Assembly: GCF_000283155.1 (NCBI RefSeq)
Contig: NW_004454262.1
Span: 3,565,913-3,629,912, forward strand
Reading direction: 5' to 3'
Source of the DNA: Ceratotherium simum simum
Taxonomy: Eukaryota > Chordata > Mammalia > Perissodactyla > Rhinocerotidae
Length of the DNA stretch: 64,000 nt
Shown: piece by piece, positions 34,584 through 46,712 of the stretch
Layout: every line of letters begins with the position of its first letter
How positions within the stretch are numbered: the first letter of the stretch is position 1
Position numbers and translations under genes: made by a program
Notes under the pieces: generated by a model
Databases searched by the model: none
Seen by the model: the letters and a program-made list of their open reading frames with translations, nothing else
Told to the model about the DNA's origin: nothing

Positions 34584-34989
34584 TTATATTATATTGTAAC
34601 CATGTTCTCAAAATTAAATATTATCCAAAATTGTGATTTCAATCAGCTAAATAATATTTACTATGATGGATGTGCCATGATTTATTTAACTCTTTTCTAA
34701 CTGCAGAACATTCTGGGTTGTGGTCTTTGAAATGGGGTAATGCACACTAGGAGATGTACAGGACAGTGCATTGAGGTGCAGGAAGAAAGTATTAGAATTT
34801 CTACTTCTATTTCAACTTTTTCAATTCTATTTTGTGTATGTTTTTTACTGGTAAAAATGTATGGTACAAAAAAACAGTAAATAAATAAATTTACATATAT
34901 TAAGAATGCATGGTAAAAATTATTTTCATTGATAAAGTTGGGTTATCACAAAACTTTGGAGTCCTTTGATTTAAGATGTGTCCAATTTT

Positions 34990-36964
34990 TCACATAAAAA
35001 TAAAATTTTGACAGTTTTAAATATATTCTCAGGAGTGAAATTACAGGTAAAATAGTATAGACCATTGCCAAATTGCTTTTAAGGTCAGTTGGTGGAAAAT
35101 TTATGTCCTTAGTGTATGAGAAGCCCTCTCTTTCATATTATATTTAAAATTTTTTTCTAATTTATTAGATGGAAACTGGTATTTTATTAATGTTTTAATT
35201 TGCATCTTATTAGCAAGGCTAAATTTTTCAAGTTTATTAGCTAATTAAGTTTCTTCTTTCATAAATGACTCACATCCTTTGCCTGTCTTTCTATTGGGGT
35301 GTAAGTATTTTTCTCATTGAACTTTGCATATATATACAGTAATAATTATAAAAAATAATGGGCTGTGTTATAAATATGTACTTTATTTCTAGCCCTCTAA
35401 ACAACCAAGAGCGTTATTATCCCTATTCCCTATTTGAATGAAGTTAAATAATGTGTAATTTGGTAGCCTCTTTCTGATTCCAAACTGTAAGAATTCCAAG
35501 TGTTTTTTCTAGAATTTATTTCCCTTAGATTTTTATTAGTGTTGTTTTTTTTAAAAAAAGTTAAAAGAATTCTTATCCAGTCATATTTATCAATCCTTTC
35601 CTTTATGTTTTATTCTATTGCTGTTATGATGAGAAATCATCCATGAAAAGGCATAAATATTCACCAACATTTTTTATTTTCTATTATTTTATTTTTAAAG
35701 TAATTCTAGACTCTATCTGGAATTTATGTGGGTATATGGCATTAATTGAAAATCTTGCATTTTCCCAAATAGTCAATTTTTAGAGCACAATTAATTGAAT
35801 ATCCCATTGGCATATTATGCTTTCTCTTTTTTTAATCAAAAACTAAGTTCTAATGGAATCTCGGGTCTGTTTTTTGGAACATATATGTGTGTGACCATAC
35901 ATAATGCCATATAAAAGGTTAAGAATATAAATATATGCTATATATAAAATATATAAATATTAGATATTATATTTCTAAATATTACATAAATATAAATTAT
36001 ATTGATATGTTTATATATAGTTATAGATGTATTATATATTATGTAATAGGTATAATATAGCAAAAATCCTCTCTATATTCTATTCCTCTTTTTCAAAAAT
36101 TTCTCACACATTCTCAGCTGTTTATTTTCCAGATGAATTTTAGAATCGTTTTGTCAAATTCTAGAATTAAAAGAGGGAGGGATAAATGGCATCTTTATAA
36201 TATTCATCGTCATCATCAAGAAACTTGGTCTCTCTTCATTTATTTACATTTTCTTTTATTATTTTCAGTGATGTGTGGGTTTTTTTCATATCCATTACAG
36301 ACATTTTTGTTTAAAATTTTTCAAATATTTTATGTTTTGTTTCTATTGTGAATAAAATCAATTTCCCTTTCTATAATCAAGTTATATTTGGTTATTGCTC
36401 TTATATAGAAAAGCTATTGAGTTTTCACTTTATTCTGTTAGGACTATACATATATATTCATATCTTTATCAAATAAAAATAGATATTTCCTCCTTTCTAT
36501 TTATGGCTGTTTCACATCTTATAACACCATGAGAAAAACAGTGCATAACAAGAGTGATATGAGGCCTTGATTTTAATTAGAATGCGTCTGATGTTTCATT
36601 TAAGTAGGATCTTTATAGGATTTTTGGTGTTGGTTTAAATATCTACTATCATGTAAGAAATTCCTAATTCATTAAGAATATTTTTAAAATCAGAAATAGC
36701 TGCTGTATTTTATCAAATGCTCTCTCTTTTTCTTTCACCTAACTTACTGATGTGAAACATCATGCAGATCAGTTGAGTGATAGTAAAGCTCTTTGGATTC
36801 CAGGGATATTCTGTTGAAAATTAAGCTGAATTTTGGTTTCAGAGTATATTATTGAGTGTTTCACATTGATATCTACTATAAATAAAACTAGCTTACAGAT
36901 TTTTTTCAATTGATGTTTTGTATTTGAATATCAAGATGATAATTGGTTCATAATATGATTCAGG
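34990..36964 (-). repeat. Ancient L1 (L1M-type) ORF2 region, antisense
   Basis: Scattered blocks follow reversed old L1 ORF2: CATTGCCAAATTGCTTTTAAGG, CCTTTGCCTGTCTTTCTATTGGGGTG, ATTTATCAATCCTTTCCTTTATG, TCTGGAATTTATGTGGGTATATGG and TTTTAGAATCGTTTTGTCAAATTC. It is heavily mutated, with stops in all frames of the sense strand. A TA-rich expansion lies at 35930-36060. The rightward continuation is split by an ERE. Confidence 0.65.
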
Positions 36965-37161
36965 TTTTTTTTTGTTTTTTTGTTCTGCTTAGGAAGATTG
37001 GCCCTGAGCTAACATCTGTGTCAATCTTCCTCTCTTTTGTATGTGGGTCATCGCCACAGCATGGCTGCTGACAAGTGGTGTAGGTCTGCACCCGGGAACC
37101 AAACCTGGGCCAACTAAGCAGAGCACACCAAACTTAACCACTAGGACACAGGGCCAGCCCC
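36965..37161 (-). mobile_element. ERE SINE (older subtype), antisense
   Basis: On the minus strand: GGGCTGGCCCTGTGTCCTAG, GGTTAAGTTTGGTGTGC, a box-B-like GGTTCCCGGGTGCAG, then AGCTCAGGGCCAATCTTCC and an A-rich tail. It interrupts old L1 sequence. No clear target duplication is left. Confidence 0.88.
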
Positions 37162-38197
37162 TCAGATCATTTTTCATGTTTTACCATCTCTGGAATAATC
37201 TATATAGCAGGAGAAAATCTGTCCTTTGAAGATTTGAAATAATTTGCTAGTAAAATTATTTGTACTTGAAGTCATTTTTATTCTTTTTTTCTTTTGGAGG
37301 GATTTTTAAATAATTTTATAATTTTACTATGATATTACTCTATTTCTTAGTCATTTCAGATAATTCATATTTATCAAGATTTTTAAGTATATTTGAATGG
37401 AATTATACTAATATTTGTTTATCATTGTAATCTCTTTCACATCCATTGTTAAATTTTCTGTCTCATTCATGTTGCTGTGTTTTTCTTTTTATGTTGTTTA
37501 GATTTATCAAATCTTTATTTTATTGACTTTTTCTCAAAGAACTAATTCTTGCATTCATCAACTTTTTAAAAAATGACTTAATTTCTTCTTTCATCTTTAG
37601 TATATCTTTCTGCCTTATGTTTCTTTATTTTCACACTTAATTTACATATTCTTTTAAAAAACAATGAGAAAATTGAAGGTTATGAGTTTTACATATCATG
37701 TGACTTCTCATACTTACCATTTACATTTTTGTGAGTTAATAAGTAGCTCATCTTGTGATTTTGTTTTGTTCTTGACCCAACAATTATTTTGGAGATGTTT
37801 CAAATATGGTGGAGGGTTTTTTTTAAGTAAGTCTTTACTATTAATTTTTAATTTTAATATATTATGGTAGAGAATGTGATTTTTGAGAGAAATGTTTTTT
37901 GTGTGGCCTAGTTTATGATCAGCTTTTGTAAATGTTCTATGAATGTATAAGAACAAAGTATGTTCTAAGTTTGTAAGAAAACCTGTCATATAAATCAAAC
38001 ATTTAAAATTGTGGTTTAAATTCTTTATGTCATTTTTTACTTTGTGACTCCTTGGTCTAGCTAAAATTGATAAACTTCTGTTAACATTTCTCACAATGCT
38101 GTTTTTAATCAATTTTGTATTGAATTTCTAAGAGTTTCAGTTTTATGGTTTTTTGTGGGTTTTTTTTGCCTTTACCTTACTCTTATTTCTTTTATTA
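37162..38197 (-). repeat. Ancient L1 ORF2 region, antisense (continued)
   Basis: TTTATTGACTTTTTCTCAAAGAACTAATTCTTG near 37520 and the following TTTCTTCTTTCATCTTTAGTATATC recall reversed L1 ORF2. The remainder is AT-rich and only loosely assignable. A 132-codon minus-strand frame (37714-38112) lies here and is probably L1 debris. Confidence 0.5.
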
Positions 38198-38572
38198 TTT
38201 TTTTTTTATTGAGGTAACATTGGTTTATAACATTATATAAATTTCAGGTGTATATAATTATATTTTGACTTCTGTATAGACTACATCATGTTCACCATCA
38301 AAAGTCTAGCTGCCATCCATCACCATACACGTGTGCCCCTTTACCCCTTTGGCCCTCCCTCCACATCCCCTTCCCCTCCTGTAACCACCAATCTATTCTT
38401 GGTATCTACGTGTTTGTTTGTTGTTGTTTTATCTTCCACATATGAGTGAAATCATACAGTATTTGGCTTTCTCCATCTGACTTATTTCACTTAGCGTAAT
38501 ACCCTCAAGGTCTATCTAAGTTGTCACAAATGGCTAGATTTCATCTTGTTTATGGCTGAGTAGTATTCCATT

Positions 38573-38603
<31 letters not shown>

Positions 38604-39060
38604 TATATATATATATACACCACATCTTCTTTATCATTCATCTGTTGATTGATACTTAGGCTGTCTCCAAGTCCTGGCTATTGTGAATAATGCTGCAATG
38701 AACATAGGGGTGCATATATCTTTTCAAATTAGTGTTTTTGTGTTCTTTGGATAAATACCCAGAAGTATAATAACTGGATCATGTGGTAATTCTTTTTTTA
38801 ATTTTTGAGGAATCTCCACACTGTTTTCCATAGTGGCTGTACCCGTTTACATTCTCACCAGCAGTGTATAAGGGTTCCCTTTTCTCCATATCCTTGGCAA
38901 CACTTGTTATTTCTTGTCTTTTTAATAACAGCCATTCTGATGGGTGTGAGGTGATATCTCATTGTGGTTTTGATTTGCATTTCCCCAATAATTAGTGATG
39001 TTGAACATCTTTTCATGTGCCTGTTGGCCGTCTTTATATCTTCTTTGCAAAAATGTCTGT
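38198..39060 (-). mobile_element. Younger L1, 5'-truncated, antisense
   Basis: It opens with a poly(T) (the reversed A-tail) and the block ATTGAGGTAACATTGG, then L1 3' UTR. Next come ORF2 3'-end landmarks in reverse: TTCACTTAGCGTAATACCCTCAAGG, GCTATTGTGAATAATGCTGCAATGAAC and GATATCTCATTGTGGTTTTGATTTGC. It is much better preserved than its surroundings. A (TTTA)n(TA)n expansion interrupts it at 38574-38618. It appears inserted into the older L1 block. Confidence 0.9.
38574..38618. repeat. (TTTA)n(TA)n microsatellite inside the L1
   Basis: Eight or so TTTA units pass into eight TA units, lying where L1 antisense copies usually have a short T-rich run. It is likely polymorphic. Confidence 0.9.
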
Positions 39061-39584
39061 ATTTTTAAATTTTATTTGACGTGTAATGTTTCAATTAGTC
39101 ATCAATTGTATTTTCCATCAATATAAATGATCTTTTTACCAGTTAGTACTTCTTGTCTTGAATTCTACTTTGGATTTTTGTTTGTTTGTTTGAATTTTAT
39201 TGATAAACATTTGCTTCTTCTTTGATTTTACCATTTTTATAATATTTTATTATAGGTGTATCTCTTGTTACTAAGATGTCTGGATTTTTTTATGCAAACT
39301 TGCAGTTTGTCTTCTATGGAAAAATTCAAAATATTTGTATTTGTTGTCATAATCAATATATTTGATCTTATTTTGGTTACCTCAGCTTTTATTTTTATTT
39401 GCAGTTTTATTATTATTTTGTTTTACTTTAATTTTTATTTTCAGTTATTATGCCTCATTTGATTTTTGGAGTTTTTGTTTGCTTGTGTGGGTTTGTTTTG
39501 ATCTTTAACAGAAATTTGGGAGTTTTATAAAACCTGCTTTTAGTTCTTCAAAAGGTTACTACTATTTAAAATATATATATTATA
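39061..39584 (-). repeat. Ancient L1-like AT-rich sequence, antisense (continued)
   Basis: It is T-rich with runs such as TTTTATTGATAAACATTTGC. It lies between the younger L1 and two EREs, probably a continuation of the old antisense L1. The assignment is weak. Confidence 0.4.
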
Positions 39585-39790
39585 GGGCCCGCCCTGTGGC
39601 ATAGTGGTTAAGTTTGGCATGCTCCGCTTTGGCAGCCCAGGTTTGTGGGTTGTGCCAGATCCCTGGCATGGACCTATAGCATTTGTCAGCCATGCTGTGG
39701 CAGTGACCCACATACAAAATAGAGGAAGATTGGTACGGATGTTATCTCAGGGCTAATCTTCCTCGGCAGAAAATAAATAAACAAATAAAA
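39585..39790 (+). mobile_element. ERE SINE (older subtype)
   Basis: It starts GGGCCCGCCCTGTGGC, then GTGGTTAAGTTTGGCATGC, a box-B-like GGTTTGTGGGTTGTGCC, GTGACCCACATACAAAATAG, GAGGAAGATTGGTACGG and an AATAAATAAACAAATAAAAA tail. It stands 24 bp from a second ERE in the same orientation. Confidence 0.9.
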
Positions 39791-39814
39791 AGATGCCTTA
39801 AAAAATGGTATATA

Positions 39815-40060
39815 GGGGCTGGCCCGGTGGCAGAGCAGTAGGGTGCGTGTGCTCTGCTTCCGCGGCCTGGGGTTCGCGGGTTCAGATCCCAGGCACCCAC
39901 CAACACGCCTTTTGTCAAACCGTGCTGTGGCAGTGTCCCATGTAGGGTAGAGGATGATGGGCACGGATGTTGGCCCAGGGCCAGTCTTCCTCAGCAAAAA
40001 GAGGAGGATTAGCATTGGATGTTGGCTCAGGGCCGATCTTCCTCACACACACACAAAAAA
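39815..40060 (+). mobile_element. ERE1-type SINE, near full length
   Basis: It starts GGGGCTGGCCCGGTGGC with a box-B-like GTTCAGATCCCAGG, then CAAACCGTGCTGTGGCAG, GATGGGCACGGATGTTGG, CAGTCTTCCTCAGCAAAAAG and GATCTTCCTCACACACAC. An AT-rich duplication, about AAAAATGGTATATA (39801-39814) and AAAAATGATATATA (40056-40069), flanks it with one mismatch. Confidence 0.92.
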
Positions 40061-40082
40061 ATGATATATATATATATATATT
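40061..40082. repeat. (TA)n tract at the ERE 3' flank
   Basis: A short TATATA run follows the ERE tail, apparently expanded from the target duplication. Confidence 0.8.
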
Positions 40083-41200
40083 AGGCTGTAAGTTAAGTTT
40101 TAACTTTTAACTATCATATTTGAGAATACAACGATATCACTTAAGCACCCTCTCTCCATAACATTAAAAAAAAAAGGAATGTTCTGATATAGCTTTATAC
40201 AACCACCAACACACACTTCATATCAGTCTTTAACTTGGAATTCCACACTAAATTTACAATTATTTATAAAGATATAAAAATATTACTTTTATTATAAAAA
40301 TATTTTATATTCTGAAGTCTTTTCTTCCAACATTATTTCTATTTGTATTCAGTTTAACTAAATTTACAATAACTATTTAGTCTACTTTGTATCGAATTGG
40401 CTTCCAGGTTCATCAGCAACCCATTTACTTCGTGATGTCCCTTTTCTTTAGTTCTTCATTTTGATTCATCTCCCATTTGCCTTTTAGTAATTTTTAAAGG
40501 AAGATTATGTGGTTGGCATATTGTCCAAGTCCTTGTTTATCTGGGAATGTCTTTCTATTGCCCTCACACATTAACGATATCTTGACTGAGTAAATTTCTT
40601 ATTTTGCTACTTTGGGCTCAAAACTCTAGATAGAGGTTATTCAAATGTCTGCTAAAATTTATTTCTAAATGGGAATGTTTTGAGACTAACCTGATTTTTG
40701 TTCCTTTGCAAATAACATTTTTTTGTTTCTTACTGCATGCTTATAACATTATTTCGTTTCTCTTTGTTATTAAGAAAATGTCCAAGATATCTCTAGGGTG
40801 GGTCTCTTTCATTGATTTTCTTACAACTGAGAGAATCCTCTCAATCTAATTTCTCAGGGATGTTTTTTTCCCCACTCAGTTTCAGCTAAGTTTTCCTTAA
40901 TTACGGACTTAATCATTGCTTTAAACTCTTTTCACCCAGTCTTCGGGAAGTCTTAGACTGCTCTCCATCTCTGTCCTTCATATCCATTGTCTCTCTCACC
41001 ATTTTAAGCTCCGTTGGCTCCATCGGCTCCCTCTCTGTTTTGCAAGCATTTTGTGAGTCTCTTCTCTGTACACTGATTCAATTCACCGATGGAAACCTAC
41101 ATTTTGATCCTCTAATGTTAATTTTGAATTTCTCATTGAAATGCTTTCTTACCTCATGGAGCTTCACTGTGCCTCTCACCCTGCTGTCTTTCCTCTTTGC
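40083..41200 (-). repeat. Probable ancient L1-derived sequence, antisense
   Basis: Blocks such as GTCCTTGTTTATCTGGGAATGTCTTT, then TTGCTACTTTGGGCTCAAAACTC, and GGTGGGTCTCTTTCATTGATTTTC recall a reversed old L1 segment. Similarity is low and boundaries are unclear. Confidence 0.45.
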
Positions 41201-42006
41201 TCTCATCCTATTATGATTTTCTGATCCTGTGACAGGAAAGCTATGGGTTTTTATATACTTTTAAGAGTGCTAATGAATTTTCTAAAACTTTCTTCTGATT
41301 CTTACCACAAATCACATTTAGAAGCTTGCTGCTATAGAACGTTCATAATAATGTTTCTTCTTCCTTGTTCCGTAGCATCCTTATGGGTCCAATATGGTTT
41401 TTTTTCGATTTATCTATATATTAAAAGAAAGCTTATTTAATAAGCTAAAAGGCGACTTTGGCTCCATTTTCAGAAGCCCACTTAAGTGAATCACCAAAAC
41501 TCTCAGATCTACAGTGACCAGGATTTTGCTTACACATAACTCCTGGTTCCATTTGCAGTGTCTTGTAACTTCTCTTCTTTGTCCCTACTACGATTGTTTC
41601 CCACCAACGAGCACTGTCACTCTAAAGACTATGTGTCTATTAAAGTTTTATCTAGTATGACTTTGTTGGACTGACATTGGATCTTCTTCCACTGCCTCCA
41701 CCTGACTTTCTGACACTCCCATATTGTAGCTGAGAAAGTACAACCACTAGTGTGGAGTACTTCTAGGGCCCTACCTATATCTGCCCCCACCCATAGTGCT
41801 TTCCTGGGCAAACCTTCTATCTCAGGATAGAATGGGCAGTGGCCTTCTACCTTCTGCTTTCTATGTAGTTGCTTTTGGCAATAATAAAGTCTGACTATAT
41901 ATAAAAGGTGAAGAGTGGTAGAAGTTTGCAAAGTGGTGATTTGTGTTCAAACAGCCTCAAAATATGATACTCCCTGAGAGAAAGGATCCTTACAAGTTCT
42001 TTCATG
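41201..42006. other. Unannotated intronic sequence
   Basis: No exon or named repeat was recognised. A 100-codon minus-strand frame (41629-41931) has no family I recognise. Confidence 0.5.
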
Positions 42007-43440
42007 TCACAGTTCTCAAAGCATGATCTGCAAATCCCTGAGAGTCCCTGAGACCCTTAAGGGAGTGGGCAGGGTCACAAATATTTTCATAGAAATACTA
42101 TAATATTTCAATACTAAGATTTTTGATGGCACTTGTACATTTTTTGCCTTTCACTGCATTGACGGGTCTACACTCATGATGCAAAATCAATGGTGGATAA
42201 AATTGCTGGCGTCTTGGCGTAAATCATAACAATGGCAGCAAGCTACACTTGTGGTATCCATGAACTCACATTAAGATAAAGAAAAAGGAAGAAGCCAGTT
42301 TCGTTTAAAAATGTCCTTGATGAAGTGGTACAAATATTAATTTTATTAAATTGCGACCCTTGAGCACATTTTTTTTTTAATATTCTGTGTGATGAACTGG
42401 GACGTACACATAAAGCACCTTGGCTGCAGAGCAAAATATAATGATTGTTTCAAGAAAAGCACTTGTGTGATTGTTTAAGTTGCATATTTGAAAAACCAGC
42501 AACAGACCAATTACGGTTTTTCAGTCTTGGGTATTTGGCAGGCAGATGTTTTTTTGGGAACTGAATGAAATGAGACTGTCACTTCAAAGAAAACAACTGA
42601 AAGTATTTGTTGCCAATGATAAAATTTGAGCTCTAAAGAGAAAATTAGAATTTTAGAAAACTTATATCTTTCACCAAAACTTTGACAACTTTCCAATACT
42701 TAAAGAATTTTCTGGAGAAATACATGGTGATATTAACAAACATGAGTTTTTCAAATTGTGTAATGAAAGTGTCAATATTTGGAAGAGTTGCATAACATGG
42801 TGAACCGATATTTTCCAAATGTTCAACATACGATGCAGCAAAATTATGCATTGGTAAAAGATCGATTCAAAGTGCAAGACAGATCGGTGGATTTTAGTGT
42901 AAATGAGTACAAAAAGTTTACTAATATGGTTTTTGATTCTACATTACAATGAAGCTTTATGAAAATAGCACTTGTCAGACTTTGGTGTGGTATCAAAGGA
43001 TAAGCACAATTATCCTAAAAAGCAACTAAAATACTCCTTCTTTTTCCTACCACATATCTGGGTGACACAATTTCTTCATAAACTTCAACCAAAGGAACAT
43101 ATCACAACAGAATAAATGCAGAGGTAGATATAAGATTCCAACTGTCTTCTATGAAATTTTCATTAAAGAAATTTGTCAAAATGTAAAAAATGCCACTCTT
43201 CTAAATTATTTTACTTTGGAAAATATAATTTTCAAATAAAAATTTATGTTAACATATAATGAGTTTATTGTTCTTATTTTTAAATGCATTAATATATAAT
43301 ATTTGAAAATTTCCTCAATATGTATTTCTAACCTGATAAATATCAATAGATATTACCACATTAATGAAACCTCTTTGAAGTTCTCAATAATTTTTAAGAT
43401 TGTAATGAAGTCTTGAGATCAAAAAGTTTGAGAACCACCA
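42007..43440 (+). mobile_element. Decayed hAT (Charlie-group) DNA transposon with transposase remnant
   Basis: The 1.4-kb unit has short terminal inverted repeats: a GTTCTCAAA core near 42012-42020 mirrors TTTGAGAAC at 43427-43435. Weak 8-bp flanks, CTTTCATG and CTTTATTT, fit the hAT target duplication length. The plus strand keeps pieces of transposase in shifting frames. Around 42530-42650 one sees LGYLAGRC and, after a frameshift, FVANDKI with stops. Around 43030-43150 one sees LLFPTTYLG and, after a stop, NRINAEVDIRFQLSS, which recall the C-terminal hAT dimerisation region. Several stops and frameshifts show it is dead. The autonomous family name is not assigned. Confidence 0.85.
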
Positions 43441-43660
43441 CTTTATTTTGTGCAGACAGATAAGGACAACTTTCTACTTTCTCTTTCTGGCTATATAGCA
43501 TAGTTGGACCACCAACTGCATTCTTCATTCAAATTTCATCTATCTTGAAGTTGGTAAGAATTCTTCTCTAATTTGGGTAATAAATAGGTGGATAATAGTT
43601 CTACTTGGAGATTTTGTAAATTTTCATGTTCCTTCATATACTTTAGTGGAAAATTGAGAA
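43441..43660. other. Unannotated intronic sequence
   Basis: A short spacer between the hAT fossil and an L1. It holds nothing recognisable. Confidence 0.5.
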
Positions 43661-44312
43661 CTTTTTTTAAATTTGAGATTTAATTCACATACCATAAAAT
43701 TCACCGTTCTAAAGTGTACCATTCAGTGTTTTTAGTATAGAATTGTACAACCCTCACCACAGCAAATTTTAGAACATTTCAACACCTCAAAAAAAATCCT
43801 TTAGCTTTACCCCCCCATCTCCTCATTCCCTGAGCTCTAAGAAACCACTAGTATTCTTTCTGTCTCTATAGATTTGCCTATTCTGAAGATCATATATAAA
43901 TGGACTTACACAAATGTAACTTTTCACATCTGGCTTCTTTAACTTAGCACAACGTTTTCAAGGGTCATCCATGTTGTAGCGTGGGTTGTTTCCACGTTTT
44001 TGGCTATTACAAATAATGTTGCTATAGACATTTGTGTACAAATTTTTTTATGTGCATATGTTTTTAATTCCCTTGGAAATGTTCTTAGGAGTATAATTAC
44101 TGGATCATATGGTAATTATATATTTAACTTTTTGAGGAGCTGCCACTGTTTTCCACAACAGCTGCACCATTTTACATTCCCTCCAGCAATGTATGAGGGT
44201 TCCAATTTTCCACATCTTTTCTAACACTTGTTATTTTCCACCTTTTTTATTATAGCCGTCCTAGTGGATGTGAAGTGGTATCTCATTGTGGTTTTGAGAA
44301 ATTGAGCATGTT
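43661..44312 (-). mobile_element. L1 (L1M-type) 3' fragment, antisense
   Basis: Poly(T) then TTGAGATTTAATTCACATACC, TAAAGTGTACCATTCAGTG, CTTAGCACAACGTTTTCAAGGG, CTGGATCATATGGTAATTATAT, CTGCACCATTTTACATTCCC and GGTATCTCATTGTGGTTTTGA: reversed L1 3' UTR and ORF2 end. The ORF2 side stops after a small deletion near 44300. A 15-bp direct repeat, TTTTAAATATTACAT, lies at 44311 and 44349. Confidence 0.88.
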
Positions 44313-44513
44313 TTAAATATTACATTTATGAGTGAGGTCTGTGACTCATTTTAAATATTACATGCAAGTTTCTGAAGCTTTTTGATCAATCTTTTCTTCT
44401 TGCTTCTTTTCTTTGTGCTCTTGAGTCTCCTAGAAATACATATGCATTTATCTTAGAACTTCATCTCAAAGATCTCAACATTGCTTTCCTTTCCTAATTA
44501 ACATCTTTATCTT

Positions 44514-44827
44514 GGGCCGGCCCTGTGGCTTAGCAGTTAAGTGTGCGCACTCCGCTACTGGCGGCCCGGGTTCGGATCCCGGGCGCGCACCGATGCACCG
44601 CTTGTCCAGCCATGCTGAGGCCGCGTCCCACATACAGCAACTAGAAGGATGTGCGACTATGACATACAACTATCTACTGGGCCTTTGGGGGAAAAAAAAA
44701 AGGAGGAGGATTGGCAATAGATGTTAGCTCAGAGTCGGTCTTCCTCAGCAAAAAGAGGAGGATTAGCATGGATGTTAGCTCAGGGCTGATCTTCCTCACA
44801 AAAAAAAACAAAAAACAAACAAAAAAA
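44514..44827 (+). mobile_element. ERE SINE, full length, perfect target-site duplication
   Basis: It starts GGGCCGGCCCTGTGGC, with a box-A-like TGGCTTAGCAGTTAAG and box-B-like GGTTCGGATCCCGGG, then CATACAGCAACTAGAAGG, GGGCCTTTGGGGG, an A run, and two copies of a GTTAGCTCAG/CTTCCTCA 3' module ending in an A-rich tail. The duplication ATCTTTATCTT is identical at 44503-44513 and 44828-44838, so the copy is fairly young. Confidence 0.96.
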
Positions 44828-44838
44828 ATCTTTATCTT

Positions 44839-46204
44839 GTCTCTAAATATAATATTTTAAAATTCTTCTTGAAGCTTATGATTGAGCTCCTATGTGAACA
44901 CTTAAGGATGATGTGACTCATTCTCTGAGAAGACATTATGAAAATGATTATGCTGTTACGTTATTTTCATGCTGTCTGATCAGGTTACCAAAAAAGTACT
45001 ATATAAAAATGTTCCAAGAACCTTTATTTGCTGTGACAGTGTTTTAAAAAGTGTGTATTTTTTATAATTTTATTTTCCTAAGTCTTTGAGACTGTTTCTT
45101 ACCTTCTCAGGAAATTAAACAGTTGATCTTCATAAAATCTAGACTGTTTTCATAAAAGTAAATTTAAAAAATAAAACAAAGATTCTGGGGGTTGTTTTGG
45201 AATCAGCATCTGTGAATATTCAAATAAATAAAATTCTTTGCCCCAGTATGAATCTCCTACAATTTGAATTTTTGTAGATGTTCCTTTCATCATTTGAATT
45301 ACACGAAAATGTTAATGAATATCTACACTACTAAACTAGAAGTAAGTGACCCCTTTACATTACCAATTATATAAAGAATAATTTATTCCCCTAAGACTTT
45401 GCAAATATTGGAATCATCTAAATCTGTTCCTTGTAATTCCAGGTTTCCATAGTGATGGATTCACTCATCTCCAAATTCTACTCATTAAGAGCCTGAAAAT
45501 GAGTAAATACTAGAAACAAGAAGGCAGATTGATGAAAAAAGATGATTTTTTCATCTTTTTTCTGGGGGAAGGTACAGCAATTGTAGTGGCAGTGACTGGT
45601 GATGAATTGGGATCACTGCAGAAATGTGTTCCCAAAACAGGGGCAGCCTGCACTGTGCAGGTGACTGGTTGGCTCCTGCCTCTGCCTGGCCTACTCCTGA
45701 TATGCAAGGGTTCGCCACTAAGAATTTTTCTCTTTTTTTCTCCTAATCTCATCCCCACCCCCATGAGTAACTCCTCTCACTCTCAATTCATCTGGAGACT
45801 TTGGTTGGCAACTAGTACAGAACTCACCAAGATGTTGGTGTATTGCCCTCCAGGAGACTGAGTCACATGAGGGAATTGCAGGTGGCTTGGAGAAGAGCAG
45901 GCATGCTGGAATATGCTGCCCTCCAGGTAGTACATTTAAAAAGAAAGCAAATAGATACTGTTTCTGGCTTTATGGAACGATAAGAAAATCTAAGAGTTGG
46001 AAGAGGAGCGACATTAACTTAAGTCTGTCAGACCTTACAGCCTGAGGACCTGCTGGGCACCAGAGGTGGACAGATTTCTGTTCATTAACCTTGATGGTCA
46101 GCCAGGAGCTGGACAGGAGGATAGCTGGAGACGATACTGATCTCCATCCAGAGAAATAAACCAACACCCAGTGTGGGCCTCACTATGTGAGGAATGGGCT
46201 ATGT
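44839..46204. other. Unannotated intronic sequence
   Basis: No exon or named repeat was recognised. Overlapping frames on both strands at 45510-45861 (up to 110 codons) show no family similarity I can name. Confidence 0.5.
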
Positions 46205-46712
46205 CAGAAAACATTATTACAGAAAACACAAATTTTGCGGAAAGGAAGGGATTTTCCAGTGAACCATTTGGTGGAAATGACTACTTGGGGAATACCTCAC
46301 CTCACATTAAACACTGAAATAAATTCAAGTAGAATAAAAAGCTAAACATAAAAAGTGAAACTACAAAAAGAATAGAATAAAAATGTGAAAATTAACTAGT
46401 CTTGGAATAGGGAACTATTTTCTAAGGACAGAGCAGTGGAAGAAATCACAAAGAAAAAGATCAATATGTCAAAACATTACAAAACAATTAGGAGGCAAAT
46501 GACAGCCTCAGACTAATAAATGCAACAAACTAGAAATACAATGGGTTAAAGTTCCTTTGCAAATTAAAAAACAAAAACAATAAAAAAATGGGTGAAGGTA
46601 AGAAACAAAGCACATAAGAAGAAATAGGAAAAGATAAAGTCAAATGACTAATGTTAAAGGAAATGCAAATTAAATAAACAAAAAAAACATAACCTACCAT
46701 TTTTTTCAAATT
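46205..46712 (+). repeat. Ancient L1 ORF2 3' region
   Basis: CACTGAAATAAATTCAAGTAG, then GTGAAACTACAAAAAGAATAG, AATAAAAAAATGGGTGAAGG and TGTTAAAGGAAATGCAAATTAAA follow old L1 ORF2 order on the plus strand, heavily diverged. Confidence 0.65.

Noticed and set aside
37714..38112. 132-codon minus-strand frame
   Set aside because: It lies within old antisense L1-like sequence and is best explained as L1 debris.
44311..44363. 15-bp direct repeat TTTTAAATATTACAT considered as an L1 target-site duplication
   Set aside because: The copies are 23 bp apart with no element between them, so it is a small local duplication.
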